A stretch of DNA of 64,000 bases from Rhodanobacter sp. DHB23 (GCF_014842975.1 NZ_JACYXK010000015.1:26231-90230), one strand, 5' to 3'. Positions 25,782 to 35,574 are shown, counted from the stretch's first letter. Notes: a model not told the origin generated them from the letters alone. Numbers and translations are program-made.

Positions 25782-27086
25782 TCAGTGCACGTCGCGCACC
25801 GGCAGGATGACCCAGGCGCCGAACGCGACAAGCACCGCCGCCACCACGAACAGGGCCGTGTAGCTCCCGTCGCCGGCGGACAGGATGCCCGGCGCGATGG
25901 CCGGCATCAGCGACTGCGGCAGGACACTGGCGATGTTGAAGATGCCCAGGTTCCTGGCCGCATGGGTTTCGCGCTCCGGCAGGATGTCGGTCACCAGGGC
26001 AAGATCCGCCGCGAGATACACGCCCTGCGCCATGCCGGCCACCGCCACGCCGGCAAGGAACCCGGGATACGAGGCGGCGAAGGCGATCATCAGCAGGGCC
26101 AGCGCATAGGCCAGCGTCGCACCGCACACGAACACCTTGCGCCGCCCGAGGGCGTCGGACAGGCCACCGCCCAGGGCGCTGGCGGCCGCCACCGTGCAGG
26201 ACTGCACCAGGGTGGACAGGAAGATCCAGTGCGGCGCATCGGCCGGTGCGCAGCCCAGCTGGCGGATCAGGTAGAACCCCTGATACGTCATCAACAGCGC
26301 GACGCCGGCGTAGAGCAGGAAGCGGTTGCCCCAGGCCCAGGCGAAATCGGGGAAGCGCAACGGATTGATCCAGAAGCTGCCCAGGAATTCCCGCCAGCCG
26401 TAGCGTGGCCGCTCAGCCGCGGCCAGGCGGTGATCGGGTAGCGCCCAGACCAGGACGAGGGCGCCGGCCAGCGCGATCGCGGCCGGCACCAGGAAGATCG
26501 CCAGCGTGGAACCCGCGAGGGACGCCACCAGGAAGGTGCCCGTCGCCATGCCCAGCGGCAGGCTGATGTTCACGATGCCCGACACCATGCCGCGCTGCGA
26601 CGCCGGGATCTGGTCGGGCAGGATCGCCGCCAGTGCGGCCAACTGCGCGTTGTAGGCGAGCTGCGTGAGGCACCAGCCCAGCAGTAGTTGCGGAACCGAC
26701 GCGGCCGTCGCGACGATCGCCAACCCGGCCACGCCGCCCAGGGCGCCGGCAACCAGCCAGGGCCGGCGCATGCCGAAACGCGAGGTGGTGCGGTCCGAGA
26801 GGCGGCCGAAAAACGGGTTGCCGAACAGCGCGATCAGCGCGCCCACGCCCACCACCAGCGACAGGCCACCGGTCGCATGCGCCGGAGCGATCTCGCGCAC
26901 GCGCATCGCCAGGCCCACCAGGATGGGCGGCAGCAGCGCCATCCACAGCCCCGTGTAGGCCAGGCCGTAGACCACGATGAGCGGCCAGCCGGCGCGGCGC
27001 ACCTGCGGCGCCACGGCCGCCGGCGCGCCGGCTGTCGCGGGAAGCCAGCGCACTGCCGCCTCAACCTTGTCGTCGATCACCGTCAT
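25782..27086 (-). CDS. MFS sugar transporter (SLC45/GPH-like)
   Basis: 434 residues from the ATG at 27086; an ATG at 27095 would add three residues. About twelve membrane helices; the loop between helices 2 and 3 has GRLSDRTTSRFGMRRPWLVAG, a motif common in sucrose/maltose-type and GPH-family symporters. The second half repeats it as GGLSDALGRRKVFV. YGLAYTGLWMALLPPILVGLAMR opens the chain. It probably takes up a mono- or oligosaccharide across the inner membrane with protons. It lies 59 bases downstream of the lacI-type regulator on the same strand, divergent from the TonB receptor-GH3 operon, so it is likely the inner-membrane step of that locus. Confidence 0.87.
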   Translation of the reverse strand: MTVIDDKVEAAVRWLPATAGAPAAVAPQVRRAGWPLIVVYGLAYTGLWMALLPPILVGLAMRVREIAPAHATGGLSLVVGVGALIALFGNPFFGRLSDRTTSRFGMRRPWLVAGALGGVAGLAIVATAASVPQLLLGWCLTQLAYNAQLAALAAILPDQIPASQRGMVSGIVNISLPLGMATGTFLVASLAGSTLAIFLVPAAIALAGALVLVWALPDHRLAAAERPRYGWREFLGSFWINPLRFPDFAWAWGNRFLLYAGVALLMTYQGFYLIRQLGCAPADAPHWIFLSTLVQSCTVAAASALGGGLSDALGRRKVFVCGATLAYALALLMIAFAASYPGFLAGVAVAGMAQGVYLAADLALVTDILPERETHAARNLGIFNIASVLPQSLMPAIAPGILSAGDGSYTALFVVAAVLVAFGAWVILPVRDVH

Positions 27087-27145
27087 GGCCCCCATGGCTC
27101 CGAGTGCCGGGCGCTGCTCGAGCCCGGCCCCGGCACCCGGGAATA

Positions 27146-28159
27146 CTACGGTTTCCCGGGCGCAGCGGTCGATGCGCGCAACAGCACCTGATAGGGCACG
27201 CGTGCCTGCTGCGGCCCGGCGGGATCGCGGATCGACCGCAGCACGCTCTCGGCGGCCAGGCAACCGAGCTCGCGGCACGGCTGGTGCACCGTCGTCAGGC
27301 CGGGCGAGATCAGCTGCGACACCGGCGTGCCGTCGAAGCCGCATACCGACAGGTCGGCGGGAATGGCCAGGCCGCGATCGTAGGCTTCGCGCATCACGCC
27401 GCAGGCCATGTCGTCGTTCGCCGCGAAGATGGCCGTTGGGGGGCGCCGCCGGTCGAGCAGCGCCCTGGCGCCGGCCACGCCCGAGGCGAAGGCGAAATCC
27501 CCCTCCACCACGAGCGACTCGTCGTACGCGACACCGGCCTTGCGCAATGCATCGCGGTAGCCGCTGAGCCGCCAGGTGCGCGCGCCGTGCCCCTGCAGCC
27601 CGGCGATATGCCCGATCCGCCGGTGCCCGAGCGAAACCAGGTGCCCGACGATCTCGGCCGCCGCCCGGCGCTCGTCGAAGCCCACGTCGATGCGCGACTG
27701 GCGCAATTTGGAGGAGATCGTCGAGTAGGGAATGTCCAGCTCGTCGAGGCGTTGCAGCAGCTTGGCGTTGTTCGCGTGCGGCGGCACCAGCACCAGCGCG
27801 TCCGGTCGGTGCTGCGCCACGAAGCCGTCGATCCGCGCGGCAAGGTCCTCCCCCGCGTCGAAAGGGTGCAGCACGGCGTTGTACGGCGTCCCCTTGCACG
27901 CCTGCAGCACGCCGACGATCAGTTCCATGGTGTAGCTGGAACCGGCCATCGGGTTGTCGTACAGCAGCGCGACCAGGTGCGAGCGGTTCCCCGCCAGGCT
28001 GCGCGCCGATGCGTTGGGCACGTAGCTGAGCGCGCGGATCGAGGCCTCGATGCGAGCGCGCAGCTTGGCGCGCACGCTCGGAACGCCGTTGAGCACGCGG
28101 GATACCGTCTTGGTGGATACGCCGGCATGCGCCGCGACGTCTTCGATTCTCGCCGGCAT
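27146..28159 (-). CDS. LacI-family sugar-responsive repressor
   Basis: 337 residues from the ATG at 28159 (an upstream ATG at 28195 adds 12 non-family residues). The HTH begins at once, RIEDVAAHAGVSTKTVSRVLNG, followed by the hinge ASARSLAGNRSHLVALL. The periplasmic-binding-like effector domain runs from about 60 to the end, with YSTISSKLRQSRIDVGFDERRAA, LGHRRIGHIAG, FAANDDMACGVM and VCGFDGTPVSQLISPGLTTVHQP. Family members bind even-spaced palindromes with a CG centre; two such sites lie 95-130 bases upstream. It most likely represses the divergent TonB receptor operon and its own operon with the MFS gene until a sugar binds. Confidence 0.92.
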   Translation of the reverse strand: MPARIEDVAAHAGVSTKTVSRVLNGVPSVRAKLRARIEASIRALSYVPNASARSLAGNRSHLVALLYDNPMAGSSYTMELIVGVLQACKGTPYNAVLHPFDAGEDLAARIDGFVAQHRPDALVLVPPHANNAKLLQRLDELDIPYSTISSKLRQSRIDVGFDERRAAAEIVGHLVSLGHRRIGHIAGLQGHGARTWRLSGYRDALRKAGVAYDESLVVEGDFAFASGVAGARALLDRRRPPTAIFAANDDMACGVMREAYDRGLAIPADLSVCGFDGTPVSQLISPGLTTVHQPCRELGCLAAESVLRSIRDPAGPQQARVPYQVLLRASTAAPGKP

Positions 28160-28253
28160 GTGCAGATACCGCCCCTGTATGGCTTGCAGCGGCACATGCT
28201 ACCCCAAGCGGGCGGCCCGCAGTCGGCCGAATTCCATCCATTCCATCCAAAAG

Positions 28254-28289
28254 TACCAGCGCTGGTATTTTATGTTGACAGCGCTGGTA
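28254..28289. promoter_or_regulatory. Two LacI-type operators
   Basis: Operator 1 is the perfect 14-base palindrome TACCAGCGCTGGTA (28254-28267), flanked by A and T tracts. Operator 2 (about 28276-28289) shares the core CAGCGCTG and a right half GCTGGTA, with an imperfect left half. Their centres are 22 bases apart, that is two helical turns, which allows cooperative binding on one face. Both have the central CG step of LacI-family sites. Confidence 0.8.
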
Positions 28290-28303
28290 CTTTTGACTAG
28301 CTT
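28275..28303 (+). promoter_or_regulatory. Promoter of the TonB receptor operon
   Basis: TTGACA at 28275-28280 is a perfect -35; 17 bases later is TAGCTT (28298-28303), a weak -10. Operator 2 overlaps the -35 and spacer, the layout expected for direct repression. The long leader to 28598 would then be transcribed. Confidence 0.6.
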
Positions 28304-28597
28304 GCGATGCGCGCCAAAGCCCGAACGCCACGGACCGTAGTGCCGGAGGGAGAGGGGGAGACATCCATCCGGCGATCGCCGCGACATGCCCTGCAGCCAT
28401 TGCCGCTGCACGCATTCGCGACCGCGACCGCTGCTCCGGTCGGTCGCGACCGCCGGGGCATGCAGGCCCGGCGTCCGTTCTGCGACCGCAGGCCGGGCGA
28501 ACGGCCTGGATTCCGGGCCAGGGGCGGAACAGGCCGGGGCGCAGGTGGGCGAACACGCACCGGCCGGACATTCACTGAACACTGGGGAGATATCGAA

Positions 28598-31500
28598 GTG
28601 AAGAAGCAGTCCATGAGTTCGCATGCAGGCAACACCAAGCAACTGCGCCTGCTGCCTTTCGCGATCGCGATGACCTTGTTTGCGGCCGGCCCATTGCAGG
28701 CGCAGACCGCCGCGCAGGAAACCGACCAGGCCGCGCCCGCCGCGACGAAGGACGCCAAGGCCGCGGACAGGAAGAAGAAGGACGCCACCACGACGGCCAG
28801 CGAGAAGGAAGCCAAGCAACTCACCGGCATGACCGTCAACGGCTACTCGGGCAGCCTGAACCGCGCGCAGGAGATCAAGCGCTATGCCGACACCGTGGTC
28901 GACGCGATCTCGGCGCAGGACGCCGGCTCCCTGCCCGACACCTCGGTCACCGAGGCCCTGCAGCGCGTGCCGGGCATAGCCGTCAGCGCCTTCGGCGTCG
29001 CGGCCGACCCGGACCACTTCTCCATCCAGGGTTCCGACATCAGCCTGCAGGGCCTGCCCTACACCAGCACGCTGTTCAACGGTCGCTCGGTGTTTTCCGC
29101 CGGCGGCGGCCAGGGACTGAACTTCTCCACGGTGTCGCCGGAGCTGATCGGCTCGGTGGTGGTGAGCAAGAACCAGACGGCGGACATGCTCGAAGGCGGC
29201 ATCGCCGGCTCGATCGATCTCAACACGCGCAAGCCCTTCGATAGCGCCAAGGACACGCAGGCGTCCATCACCGTCGGCAACTACTGGGGCAGCCTGGACA
29301 AGAAGGGCACGCCGCAGGTCTCCGCCCTGCTCAGCCACAACTGGGACACCGACATCGGCCGCTTCGGCGTGCTGGGCAACATCGCCTACGACCGCATCGA
29401 CCAGGCCGACAACGCGATCTCGCTGGTCGATTTCCAGCGCCGCTGCAACGGCTGCACCCTGCCCGGCTCGCGCAACGACGACTTCCCCGGCCTGGCGCCC
29501 GGCCAGTACGTCTACGTGCCGATCGGCGGCGACCTGCGCACGCAGGACGAGACCAGCACGCGCTTCGGCAGCGTGTTCGCCGCGCAATGGGAAAGCCCGG
29601 ACAAGGCCTTGCAGGCCACGCTGGAGTGGGACCGCGCCTCGGACACGGAAACCGCCTACGAGCACACCCTGCAGGCATCGACGGATGGCTGCGCCTGGTC
29701 GGATCCCAACCAGTGCGACATCCCGCTGGCGGGCACCTACCCCACGTTCAACTCGCAGGGCGTGTTCCAGTCGGGCATCGTCACGGCGCTGCCCAGCGCG
29801 TACAACTACCCGTCACAGTACGGCGGCCTGCCCACCCAGCTCGACAGCACGGCGTACCGCAACCGCTACGTCACCAACGACTACAGCTTCAACCTGAAAT
29901 GGAACGTCAGCGACCGGCTGCACCTGAGCGCCGACGTGCAGGACACCAACTCCACCTACGACAACTTCTATTACTACATCCGCCAGTTGACCATGGCGAA
30001 CTGGGACATCGCCCTGCACGGCAACAACGTGCCCAGCATCAGCATCCTCTCGCCGGACCCCAACGAGACGACGGCGCAGTACTTCGGCAATCCCAACAAC
30101 ACCTACTGGGCGGCGGCGCAGGACCACGAGGAGCATTCCTGGGGCAACCAGCGCACCTTCCGCCTGGACGGCACCTTCGACATCGACAAGGGCTTCCTGG
30201 ACAACCTGCAGTTCGGCGTCCGCCACTCCGACCAGAGCGAGGTGGTGCAGAACTCGGCATACAACTACGAGGCCGTCAGCTCGCCGAGCCCGGGGATCAA
30301 CGTGGTGACCGCGGCCAACACGCCCGGCGACGTCGCCCCCTACCACGTCAACCTGCCGGCCTTCAGCGGCGGCGACTTCGGCATCGTCGCGCCCTATTTC
30401 AATCTCAATCCGCTCACGCAGTTCCAGCAGGCGGCCAGCGTGATGACGCAGATCAACCAGCAGTGGTTCGCGATGAACCCCGGCATGGCCGGCGGCCCGT
30501 ACTACACCAACTTCCAGCGCGAGCAGTACGTGGCGGGCGACGTCTTCGTGCCGGGCACGTATTACCTGCCGCAGGAAATCGCCTCCAACGATGAAAAGAC
30601 CAACGCCGCCTACGTGCGCCTGAACTTCGGCAACGACAACACCGATTTCATGAGCGGCATCCAGATCAGCGGCAACATCGGCCTGCGCTACGTGCACACG
30701 CAGGACGACGCCTCGGGCTTCCTGCTGCTGCCGAACATGAACCAGACGCTCAACGGCAAGACCATCGCGGAGTACTGCCAGCAGAGCGCGAGCGGCCCCG
30801 CGCCGCAGCCGGGCACGTTCTGCGCGCTGACGCCGGCGCAACAACAGCAGTACGTGAGCTTCGCCAACGGCGCGTACACGCCGATCACGGCCAGCCACTC
30901 CTACGGCAACTGGCTGCCCAGCTTCAACCTGGCCATCGGCTGGACCAACGACCTGATCACCCGCTTCGCGTTCTCCGAGTCGATCTACCGGCCGACGCTC
31001 AACCAGTTGCAGGCCGGGCAGACGATCAGCGGGTTGCTGCCCTACGGTACCAACGGCAGCACCGTGCCGACCCTGTCGAACGGCTACACCGGCGCCAACC
31101 CCTACCTCACGCCGATCACGGCGCACAACTTCGACCTCACCCAGGAGTGGTATTTCGGCAACGTCGGCTCCGTGTCCGGCACGCTGTTCTGGAAGCAGTT
31201 GAACAACACCATCCAGTACATCACCAACGTGGTCGACACCACGGTGACGAACAACGGCGTGAGCTTCCCCGAGCAGTACACGGCGGGCCTCGCCAACCTC
31301 GACCAGAAGGGCAGCGTGGGCGGCCTGGAACTGGCCTACCAGCAGAAGTACGACTTCCTGCCCGGCTGGCTGTCCGGCTTCGGCACGCAGATGAACTACA
31401 CCTACATCAAGCCGCACGGACTGGGCTTCGGCGCGGTCGACTACTGCCCCTCCGGCTACGTGGCGCCCACGCAGTGCGTCAACCAGCTCAAGCTGCCGCC

Positions 31501-31837
31501 GTCCGAGCTGTCGCGCGACACCTACAACTTCACCGTGTACTACGAGAAAGGCCCGATCTCCGCACGCCTCGCCTACAACTGGCGCTCGGCCTTCCTGATC
31601 ACGGGCCAGGAGGCGGACTATCCGTTCCTGCCGGTGATGGCCGACGCGCAGGGCCGGCTGGACGCCTCGCTGATCTATGCGTTGAACGACCACGTGAAGA
31701 TCTCGCTGCAGGCGGCCAACATCCTGAACTCGACGTTCAAGACCAGCGAGATCGTCAACACCGACGGCCTGGAAGTGCCCAAGGGCTTCTTCCGCGACGA
31801 CACCCGCTACAACCTCAGCCTGCGCGCGAGCTTCTGA
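28598..31837 (+). CDS. TonB-dependent outer-membrane receptor (carbohydrate type)
   Basis: 1079 residues from the GTG at 28598, 8 bases after GGGGAG; an ATG at 28613 is an alternative. Signal peptide LRLLPFAIAMTLFAAGPLQA, a Lys/Ala-rich linker, then the plug domain (YADTVVDAISAQDAGSLPDTSVTEALQRVPGI; FSIQGSDISLQGLPYT; GGIAGSIDLNTRKP) and the 22-strand barrel to the terminal aromatic residue (LSLRASF). The plug motif set is that of the large Caulobacter/Xanthomonas-type receptors used for oligosaccharides. It imports a substrate with TonB-ExbBD energy. It is the first gene of an operon with the (alpha/alpha)6-like protein and GH3 enzyme, under LacI-type operators. Confidence 0.92.
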   Translation: MKKQSMSSHAGNTKQLRLLPFAIAMTLFAAGPLQAQTAAQETDQAAPAATKDAKAADRKKKDATTTASEKEAKQLTGMTVNGYSGSLNRAQEIKRYADTVVDAISAQDAGSLPDTSVTEALQRVPGIAVSAFGVAADPDHFSIQGSDISLQGLPYTSTLFNGRSVFSAGGGQGLNFSTVSPELIGSVVVSKNQTADMLEGGIAGSIDLNTRKPFDSAKDTQASITVGNYWGSLDKKGTPQVSALLSHNWDTDIGRFGVLGNIAYDRIDQADNAISLVDFQRRCNGCTLPGSRNDDFPGLAPGQYVYVPIGGDLRTQDETSTRFGSVFAAQWESPDKALQATLEWDRASDTETAYEHTLQASTDGCAWSDPNQCDIPLAGTYPTFNSQGVFQSGIVTALPSAYNYPSQYGGLPTQLDSTAYRNRYVTNDYSFNLKWNVSDRLHLSADVQDTNSTYDNFYYYIRQLTMANWDIALHGNNVPSISILSPDPNETTAQYFGNPNNTYWAAAQDHEEHSWGNQRTFRLDGTFDIDKGFLDNLQFGVRHSDQSEVVQNSAYNYEAVSSPSPGINVVTAANTPGDVAPYHVNLPAFSGGDFGIVAPYFNLNPLTQFQQAASVMTQINQQWFAMNPGMAGGPYYTNFQREQYVAGDVFVPGTYYLPQEIASNDEKTNAAYVRLNFGNDNTDFMSGIQISGNIGLRYVHTQDDASGFLLLPNMNQTLNGKTIAEYCQQSASGPAPQPGTFCALTPAQQQQYVSFANGAYTPITASHSYGNWLPSFNLAIGWTNDLITRFAFSESIYRPTLNQLQAGQTISGLLPYGTNGSTVPTLSNGYTGANPYLTPITAHNFDLTQEWYFGNVGSVSGTLFWKQLNNTIQYITNVVDTTVTNNGVSFPEQYTAGLANLDQKGSVGGLELAYQQKYDFLPGWLSGFGTQMNYTYIKPHGLGFGAVDYCPSGYVAPTQCVNQLKLPPSELSRDTYNFTVYYEKGPISARLAYNWRSAFLITGQEADYPFLPVMADAQGRLDASLIYALNDHVKISLQAANILNSTFKTSEIVNTDGLEVPKGFFRDDTRYNLSLRASF

Positions 31838-31863
31838 CCGGACCCGTGCGACCGCTCCCCGCC

Positions 31864-33198
31864 ATGGCGCATGCCGGACCACATGCCATGGCGGGGGCGG
31901 GCGGCGGCGCAACGACCTCCCCGATTGCCGCCGTTCCCGCGCAAGCGGGAATGGCGGCCTTGTTCGCCGGCCTGATGCTCGCCCTGTCCGCGGTGGCGCC
32001 GGTCCATGCGGAAACGACGGCGCCGCCGACGGCAGGCGTGGATCCGGCGGCGACCCGCGTCGGCGCGCTCGCCCGCGGCAGCTGCAACGCGATCGCCGCG
32101 CGCGTCGATGCCTTGCCGGGGAACGGCCCGGTCCTGCTGCGCAGTTACGACGGACGCCGCGGGCAAGGCGCGCCCGACCTTGCGCCCCTGCATTCGGCGG
32201 CGTTCACCTACGACAACGCGCTCGCCGTCATCGCCCTGCTCGCGTGCGGCAGGCGGCCGCAGGCCGAACGCATCGGCGAGGCATTGCGGCTCGCGGCCAT
32301 CCACGACACGCGCCTGCGCGACGCCTATCGCGCCGGCCCCGTCGCGGACGGCAAGCCCTTGCCGAACGGATGGTGGGACGCAGGGCAAAGGCACTGGGTC
32401 GATGCCGCGCGGCAATACTCCGGCGCCTACCAGGACGGCACGTCGTGCGGAAACATCGCGTGGACCGCACTGGCGCTGCTGACGCTGCACGACGCCACCG
32501 GCGCGGGGCGCTGGCGCGATGCCGCCGTGCATCTCGCCGACTGGGTCGTGACCCATGCCTCGGACACGCACGGCGCGGCCGGATTCCATGGCGGCATCGA
32601 GTCCTTCCTGCTGGTGCCGCGGCAGGCGACGTGGAAATCGACCGAGCACAACATCGACCTCGCCGCGATGTTCGCGTGGCTGCAACGGATCGCCGCGCCG
32701 GGCGGCGACTGGAACGCGCAGGCCAGCCGCGCCCGCGGTTTCGTCGATGCGCAGTGGGACGCCGCGAGCGGGCACTTCTGGACAGGCACCGAGGGCGATG
32801 GCGTGACGCCGCTGCGCTCGCCTGCCGCCCTCGACGTGCAGGTCTGGGCGCAACTGCTGCCGGACGCACCGGCGACATGGCGGCATGCACTGGCCTGGGT
32901 CGAGCGCAGGCATGCCGTCGAAGGCGGCTTCGGCTTCACCGACATCCGCGACGGGATGTGGACGGAAGGCACCGCGCAGGCCGCGCTCGCCTATCGATGG
33001 AGCGGCGACGAAGCCAGGGCGGAGCGGCTGCTCGCGGTGGTCGCGCGACAGGCTTCGCCGGGCGGCTTCCTCTACGCCACGCCCGCACCGCGCGTCGCCG
33101 CGCTGTATTCCTACTACGAGCACCGGCCCTGCCTCGCCGCGACGGCATGGGCCGCGCTCGCCGCATCGAATCGCAATCCGTACTTGCCAAAATCATAA
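31864..33198 (+). CDS. Secreted (alpha/alpha)6 glycosidase-like protein of unknown specificity
   Basis: About 444 residues from the ATG at 31864, 26 bases after the receptor stop. The start is uncertain: a signal peptide MAALFAGLMLALSAVAPVHA begins at 31951. The body is helical with repeated hairpins and aromatic/acidic motifs typical of six-hairpin glycosidases: FTYDNALAVIALLACG, NGWWDAGQRHWVD, WKSTEHNIDLAAMFAWL, GFGFTDIRDGMWTEGTAQAALAY and PGGFLYATPAPRVAAL. Lone acidic residues in YDN, TEHN and TEGT are candidates for catalysis. I cannot place it in a numbered GH family. Its position between the receptor and the GH3 gene suggests it acts on the same glycan. Confidence 0.7.
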   Translation: MAHAGPHAMAGAGGGATTSPIAAVPAQAGMAALFAGLMLALSAVAPVHAETTAPPTAGVDPAATRVGALARGSCNAIAARVDALPGNGPVLLRSYDGRRGQGAPDLAPLHSAAFTYDNALAVIALLACGRRPQAERIGEALRLAAIHDTRLRDAYRAGPVADGKPLPNGWWDAGQRHWVDAARQYSGAYQDGTSCGNIAWTALALLTLHDATGAGRWRDAAVHLADWVVTHASDTHGAAGFHGGIESFLLVPRQATWKSTEHNIDLAAMFAWLQRIAAPGGDWNAQASRARGFVDAQWDAASGHFWTGTEGDGVTPLRSPAALDVQVWAQLLPDAPATWRHALAWVERRHAVEGGFGFTDIRDGMWTEGTAQAALAYRWSGDEARAERLLAVVARQASPGGFLYATPAPRVAALYSYYEHRPCLAATAWAALAASNRNPYLPKS

Positions 33199-33306
33199 GC
33201 ATGCGCAGCGCACGCGTGCCGCGGAAATCGTGCACCATGCTTGCCTGTCCGCGCCCGCGATGCGCATGCCTCCAACCTGCTTTTCTCGCAAAACGAAGGG
33301 AACGTC

Positions 33307-35574
33307 ATGGCACTCCACAAGACCCGCATAGCCTCCTTCATCGGCGTGGCGCTGCTGGCGCTGACCGGCGCATGCACGGCCGCATCGGCCGGCAACGACG
33401 CGCACCCGTGGATGAACCCCAGGCTGACGCCCGACCAGCGCGCCGCGCTGGCGCTGAAGGCGATGACGCAGGACGAGAAGTTCCAGCTCATCCGCACCGA
33501 ATTCGGCGACACCGAGAACGGCCACGTCATGTCCCCGGGCATGCTGGGCTCGGCCGGTTACCAGCCCGCGCTGGCGCGGCTGGGCCTGCCTGCCGTGCAG
33601 GAGAGCGACGCGGGCCTCGGCGTGGCCAAGCCGCACAAGCTTGGCGCGACCGCGCTGCCTTCAGGCCTGGCGACGGCGGCGAGTTTCGACCCGGCGATCG
33701 CGCATGCCGGCGGCGCGATGATCGGCAACGAGGCGCATCATCGCGGCTTCAACGTGATGCTGGCGGGCGGCGTGGACCTGGTGCGCGACCCGCGCAACGG
33801 CCGCAACTTCGAATACGCGGGCGAAGATCCCTTGCTGGCCGGCGTGATGGCCGGCAACGCCATCGCCGGCATCCAGAGCCAGCACGTCGTCTCCACCATC
33901 AAGCACTACGCGCTCAACGACCTGGAAACCGACCGCACCACGCTGAGCGCGAACATCGACAAAGCCGCTGCACGCGAGTCCGACCTGCTCGCCTTCGAGA
34001 TCGCCATCGCCGCCGGCCAGCCGGGCTCGGTGATGTGCTCCTACAACCGCCTCAACGCGGTGTACGCCTGTGAGAACGACTGGCTGCTCAACGACGTGCT
34101 GAAGCGCGACTGGCATTACCCCGGCTACGTGATGTCGGACTGGGGCGCGGTGCACAGCGCCGCGAAATCCGCCCTGGCCGGCCTGGACCAGGAATCGGCC
34201 GGCGAGACCTTCGACAAGGAGGTGTACTTCGACAAGCCGCTGCGTGCCGCCGTGGCTTCCGGCGAGGTGCCGCAGTCGCGCATCGACGACATGGCGCGGC
34301 GCATCCTGCGCAGCCTGTTCGCGGCCGGCGCCATCGACCATCCGGCCGTGCAGTCGCCCATCGACTTCGACGCCGACCGCAAGGTGGCGCAGCGCGCCGA
34401 GGAAGCCGGCGCGGTGCTGCTGCGCAACCAGGACGCGCTGCTGCCGCTGTCCGCCGCGCAATCCGTGGCGGTGATCGGCGGCCACGCCGACAAGGGCGTG
34501 CTGACCGGCGGCGGCTCCTCGGCGGTGCAGTCGCCGCAGGGCAACGCGGTACCGGGCCTCGCCCCCACCGACTGGCCAGGCCCGCGCATCTACCAGCCCT
34601 CCGCGCCACTGGCGGCGATCCGGCAACGCGCGCACGGTGCGGTGAGCTACGCCAGCGGCGACGACATCGCCGCCGCCGCGAAGCTGGCCGCGCAATCGAA
34701 GGTGGCCGTGGTGTTCGTCGAGCAGTGGGCGGCGGAAAGCTTCGATGCGCCGCACCTCGCCCTGCCGGGCAACCAGGATGCGCTGGTGGAAGCCGTGGCC
34801 AAGGCGAATCCGCACACCATCGTGGTGCTGGAGAACAACGGCCCGGTCGCCATGCCGTGGCTGGACCGCGTGGGCGCGGTGCTGGAAGCGTGGTACCCCG
34901 GCGCGGGCGGCGGCGAAGCGATCGCGCGGCTGCTGTACGGCGAAGTGGATCCGGCCGGCCGTTTGCCGGTGACCTGGCCGCGCGACGAATCGCAGCTGCC
35001 GCGCCCGGTCATCCCCGGTGCCGGCCTCGCCGCCATCGGCCTGGCGCCGCAGGGCCAGCCCGCGCAGGACGTGGACTACGACATCGAAGGCGCCGACGTG
35101 GGTTACCGCTGGTACCAGCGCAAGCACCTCGAACCGCTGTTCCCGTTCGGCTACGGCCTCACCTACACGCACTTCGACTACAGCGGCTTCGCGCCGCACG
35201 CGGCGAACGGCAAGCTCACCGCCTCGTTCACGGTGACCAACCGCGGCGCGCGTGCGGGCGTGGACGTGCCGCAGCTCTACGTCACCCTGCCCGGCTCGGG
35301 CGAAGTGCGGCGGCTGGCCGGCTGGTGCCGCGTCGACCTCAAGCCCGGCCAGTCCGCGCATCTCACGGTGACTGCCGACCCGCGCCTGCTGGCCGACTTC
35401 GACGGCAAGAGCCAGCACTGGCAGCAGCCCGCGGGCGACTACCAGTTGCAGCTGGGGCATTCGGCGACATCGTTCCAGGGCGACGGCAAGGCCACGCTGG
35501 CCGCGGCCAGCTGGGCGGCGGATGCGTCGCCGGCCGGCGTGCCGCAGCCCTGCACGGCCAGCGGCGCGCAGTGA
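33307..35574 (+). CDS. GH3 beta-glycosidase lipoprotein
   Basis: 755 residues from the ATG at 33307 (AAGGGA upstream). The N-terminus has a lipobox LLALTGAC, so it is probably membrane-anchored in the periplasm or on the surface. The GH3 N-domain has GLPAVQESDAGLGV, STIKHYALNDLETDR (substrate-binding KH), and the nucleophile in YVMSDWGAVH (Asp278). The C-terminal alpha/beta sandwich has ADKGVLTGGGSSAVQ, VVFVEQWAAESFD and FPFGYGLTYTHF, followed by a fibronectin III-like domain ending in a Cys-containing tail. It probably releases beta-linked glucose or xylose from oligosaccharides taken up by the receptor. Linkage cannot be told from sequence alone. Confidence 0.92.
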   Translation: MALHKTRIASFIGVALLALTGACTAASAGNDAHPWMNPRLTPDQRAALALKAMTQDEKFQLIRTEFGDTENGHVMSPGMLGSAGYQPALARLGLPAVQESDAGLGVAKPHKLGATALPSGLATAASFDPAIAHAGGAMIGNEAHHRGFNVMLAGGVDLVRDPRNGRNFEYAGEDPLLAGVMAGNAIAGIQSQHVVSTIKHYALNDLETDRTTLSANIDKAAARESDLLAFEIAIAAGQPGSVMCSYNRLNAVYACENDWLLNDVLKRDWHYPGYVMSDWGAVHSAAKSALAGLDQESAGETFDKEVYFDKPLRAAVASGEVPQSRIDDMARRILRSLFAAGAIDHPAVQSPIDFDADRKVAQRAEEAGAVLLRNQDALLPLSAAQSVAVIGGHADKGVLTGGGSSAVQSPQGNAVPGLAPTDWPGPRIYQPSAPLAAIRQRAHGAVSYASGDDIAAAAKLAAQSKVAVVFVEQWAAESFDAPHLALPGNQDALVEAVAKANPHTIVVLENNGPVAMPWLDRVGAVLEAWYPGAGGGEAIARLLYGEVDPAGRLPVTWPRDESQLPRPVIPGAGLAAIGLAPQGQPAQDVDYDIEGADVGYRWYQRKHLEPLFPFGYGLTYTHFDYSGFAPHAANGKLTASFTVTNRGARAGVDVPQLYVTLPGSGEVRRLAGWCRVDLKPGQSAHLTVTADPRLLADFDGKSQHWQQPAGDYQLQLGHSATSFQGDGKATLAAASWAADASPAGVPQPCTASGAQ

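Larger units (their letters stand above)
28160..28597. promoter_or_regulatory. 438-base divergent control region, lacI-type gene / TonB receptor
   Basis: Holds the regulator operators and promoter at 28252-28303 (separate entries) and then about 295 bases of GC-rich leader before the receptor start. The leader has an open frame continuous with the receptor but no signal peptide or ribosome binding site until 28584. I see no riboswitch-like structure I can name. Confidence 0.6.

Noticed and set aside
29813..31912. About 700-codon minus frame opposite the TonB receptor
   Set aside because: Repetitive Val/Gly/His/Arg shadow; the plus frame has a plug, barrel and signal peptide.
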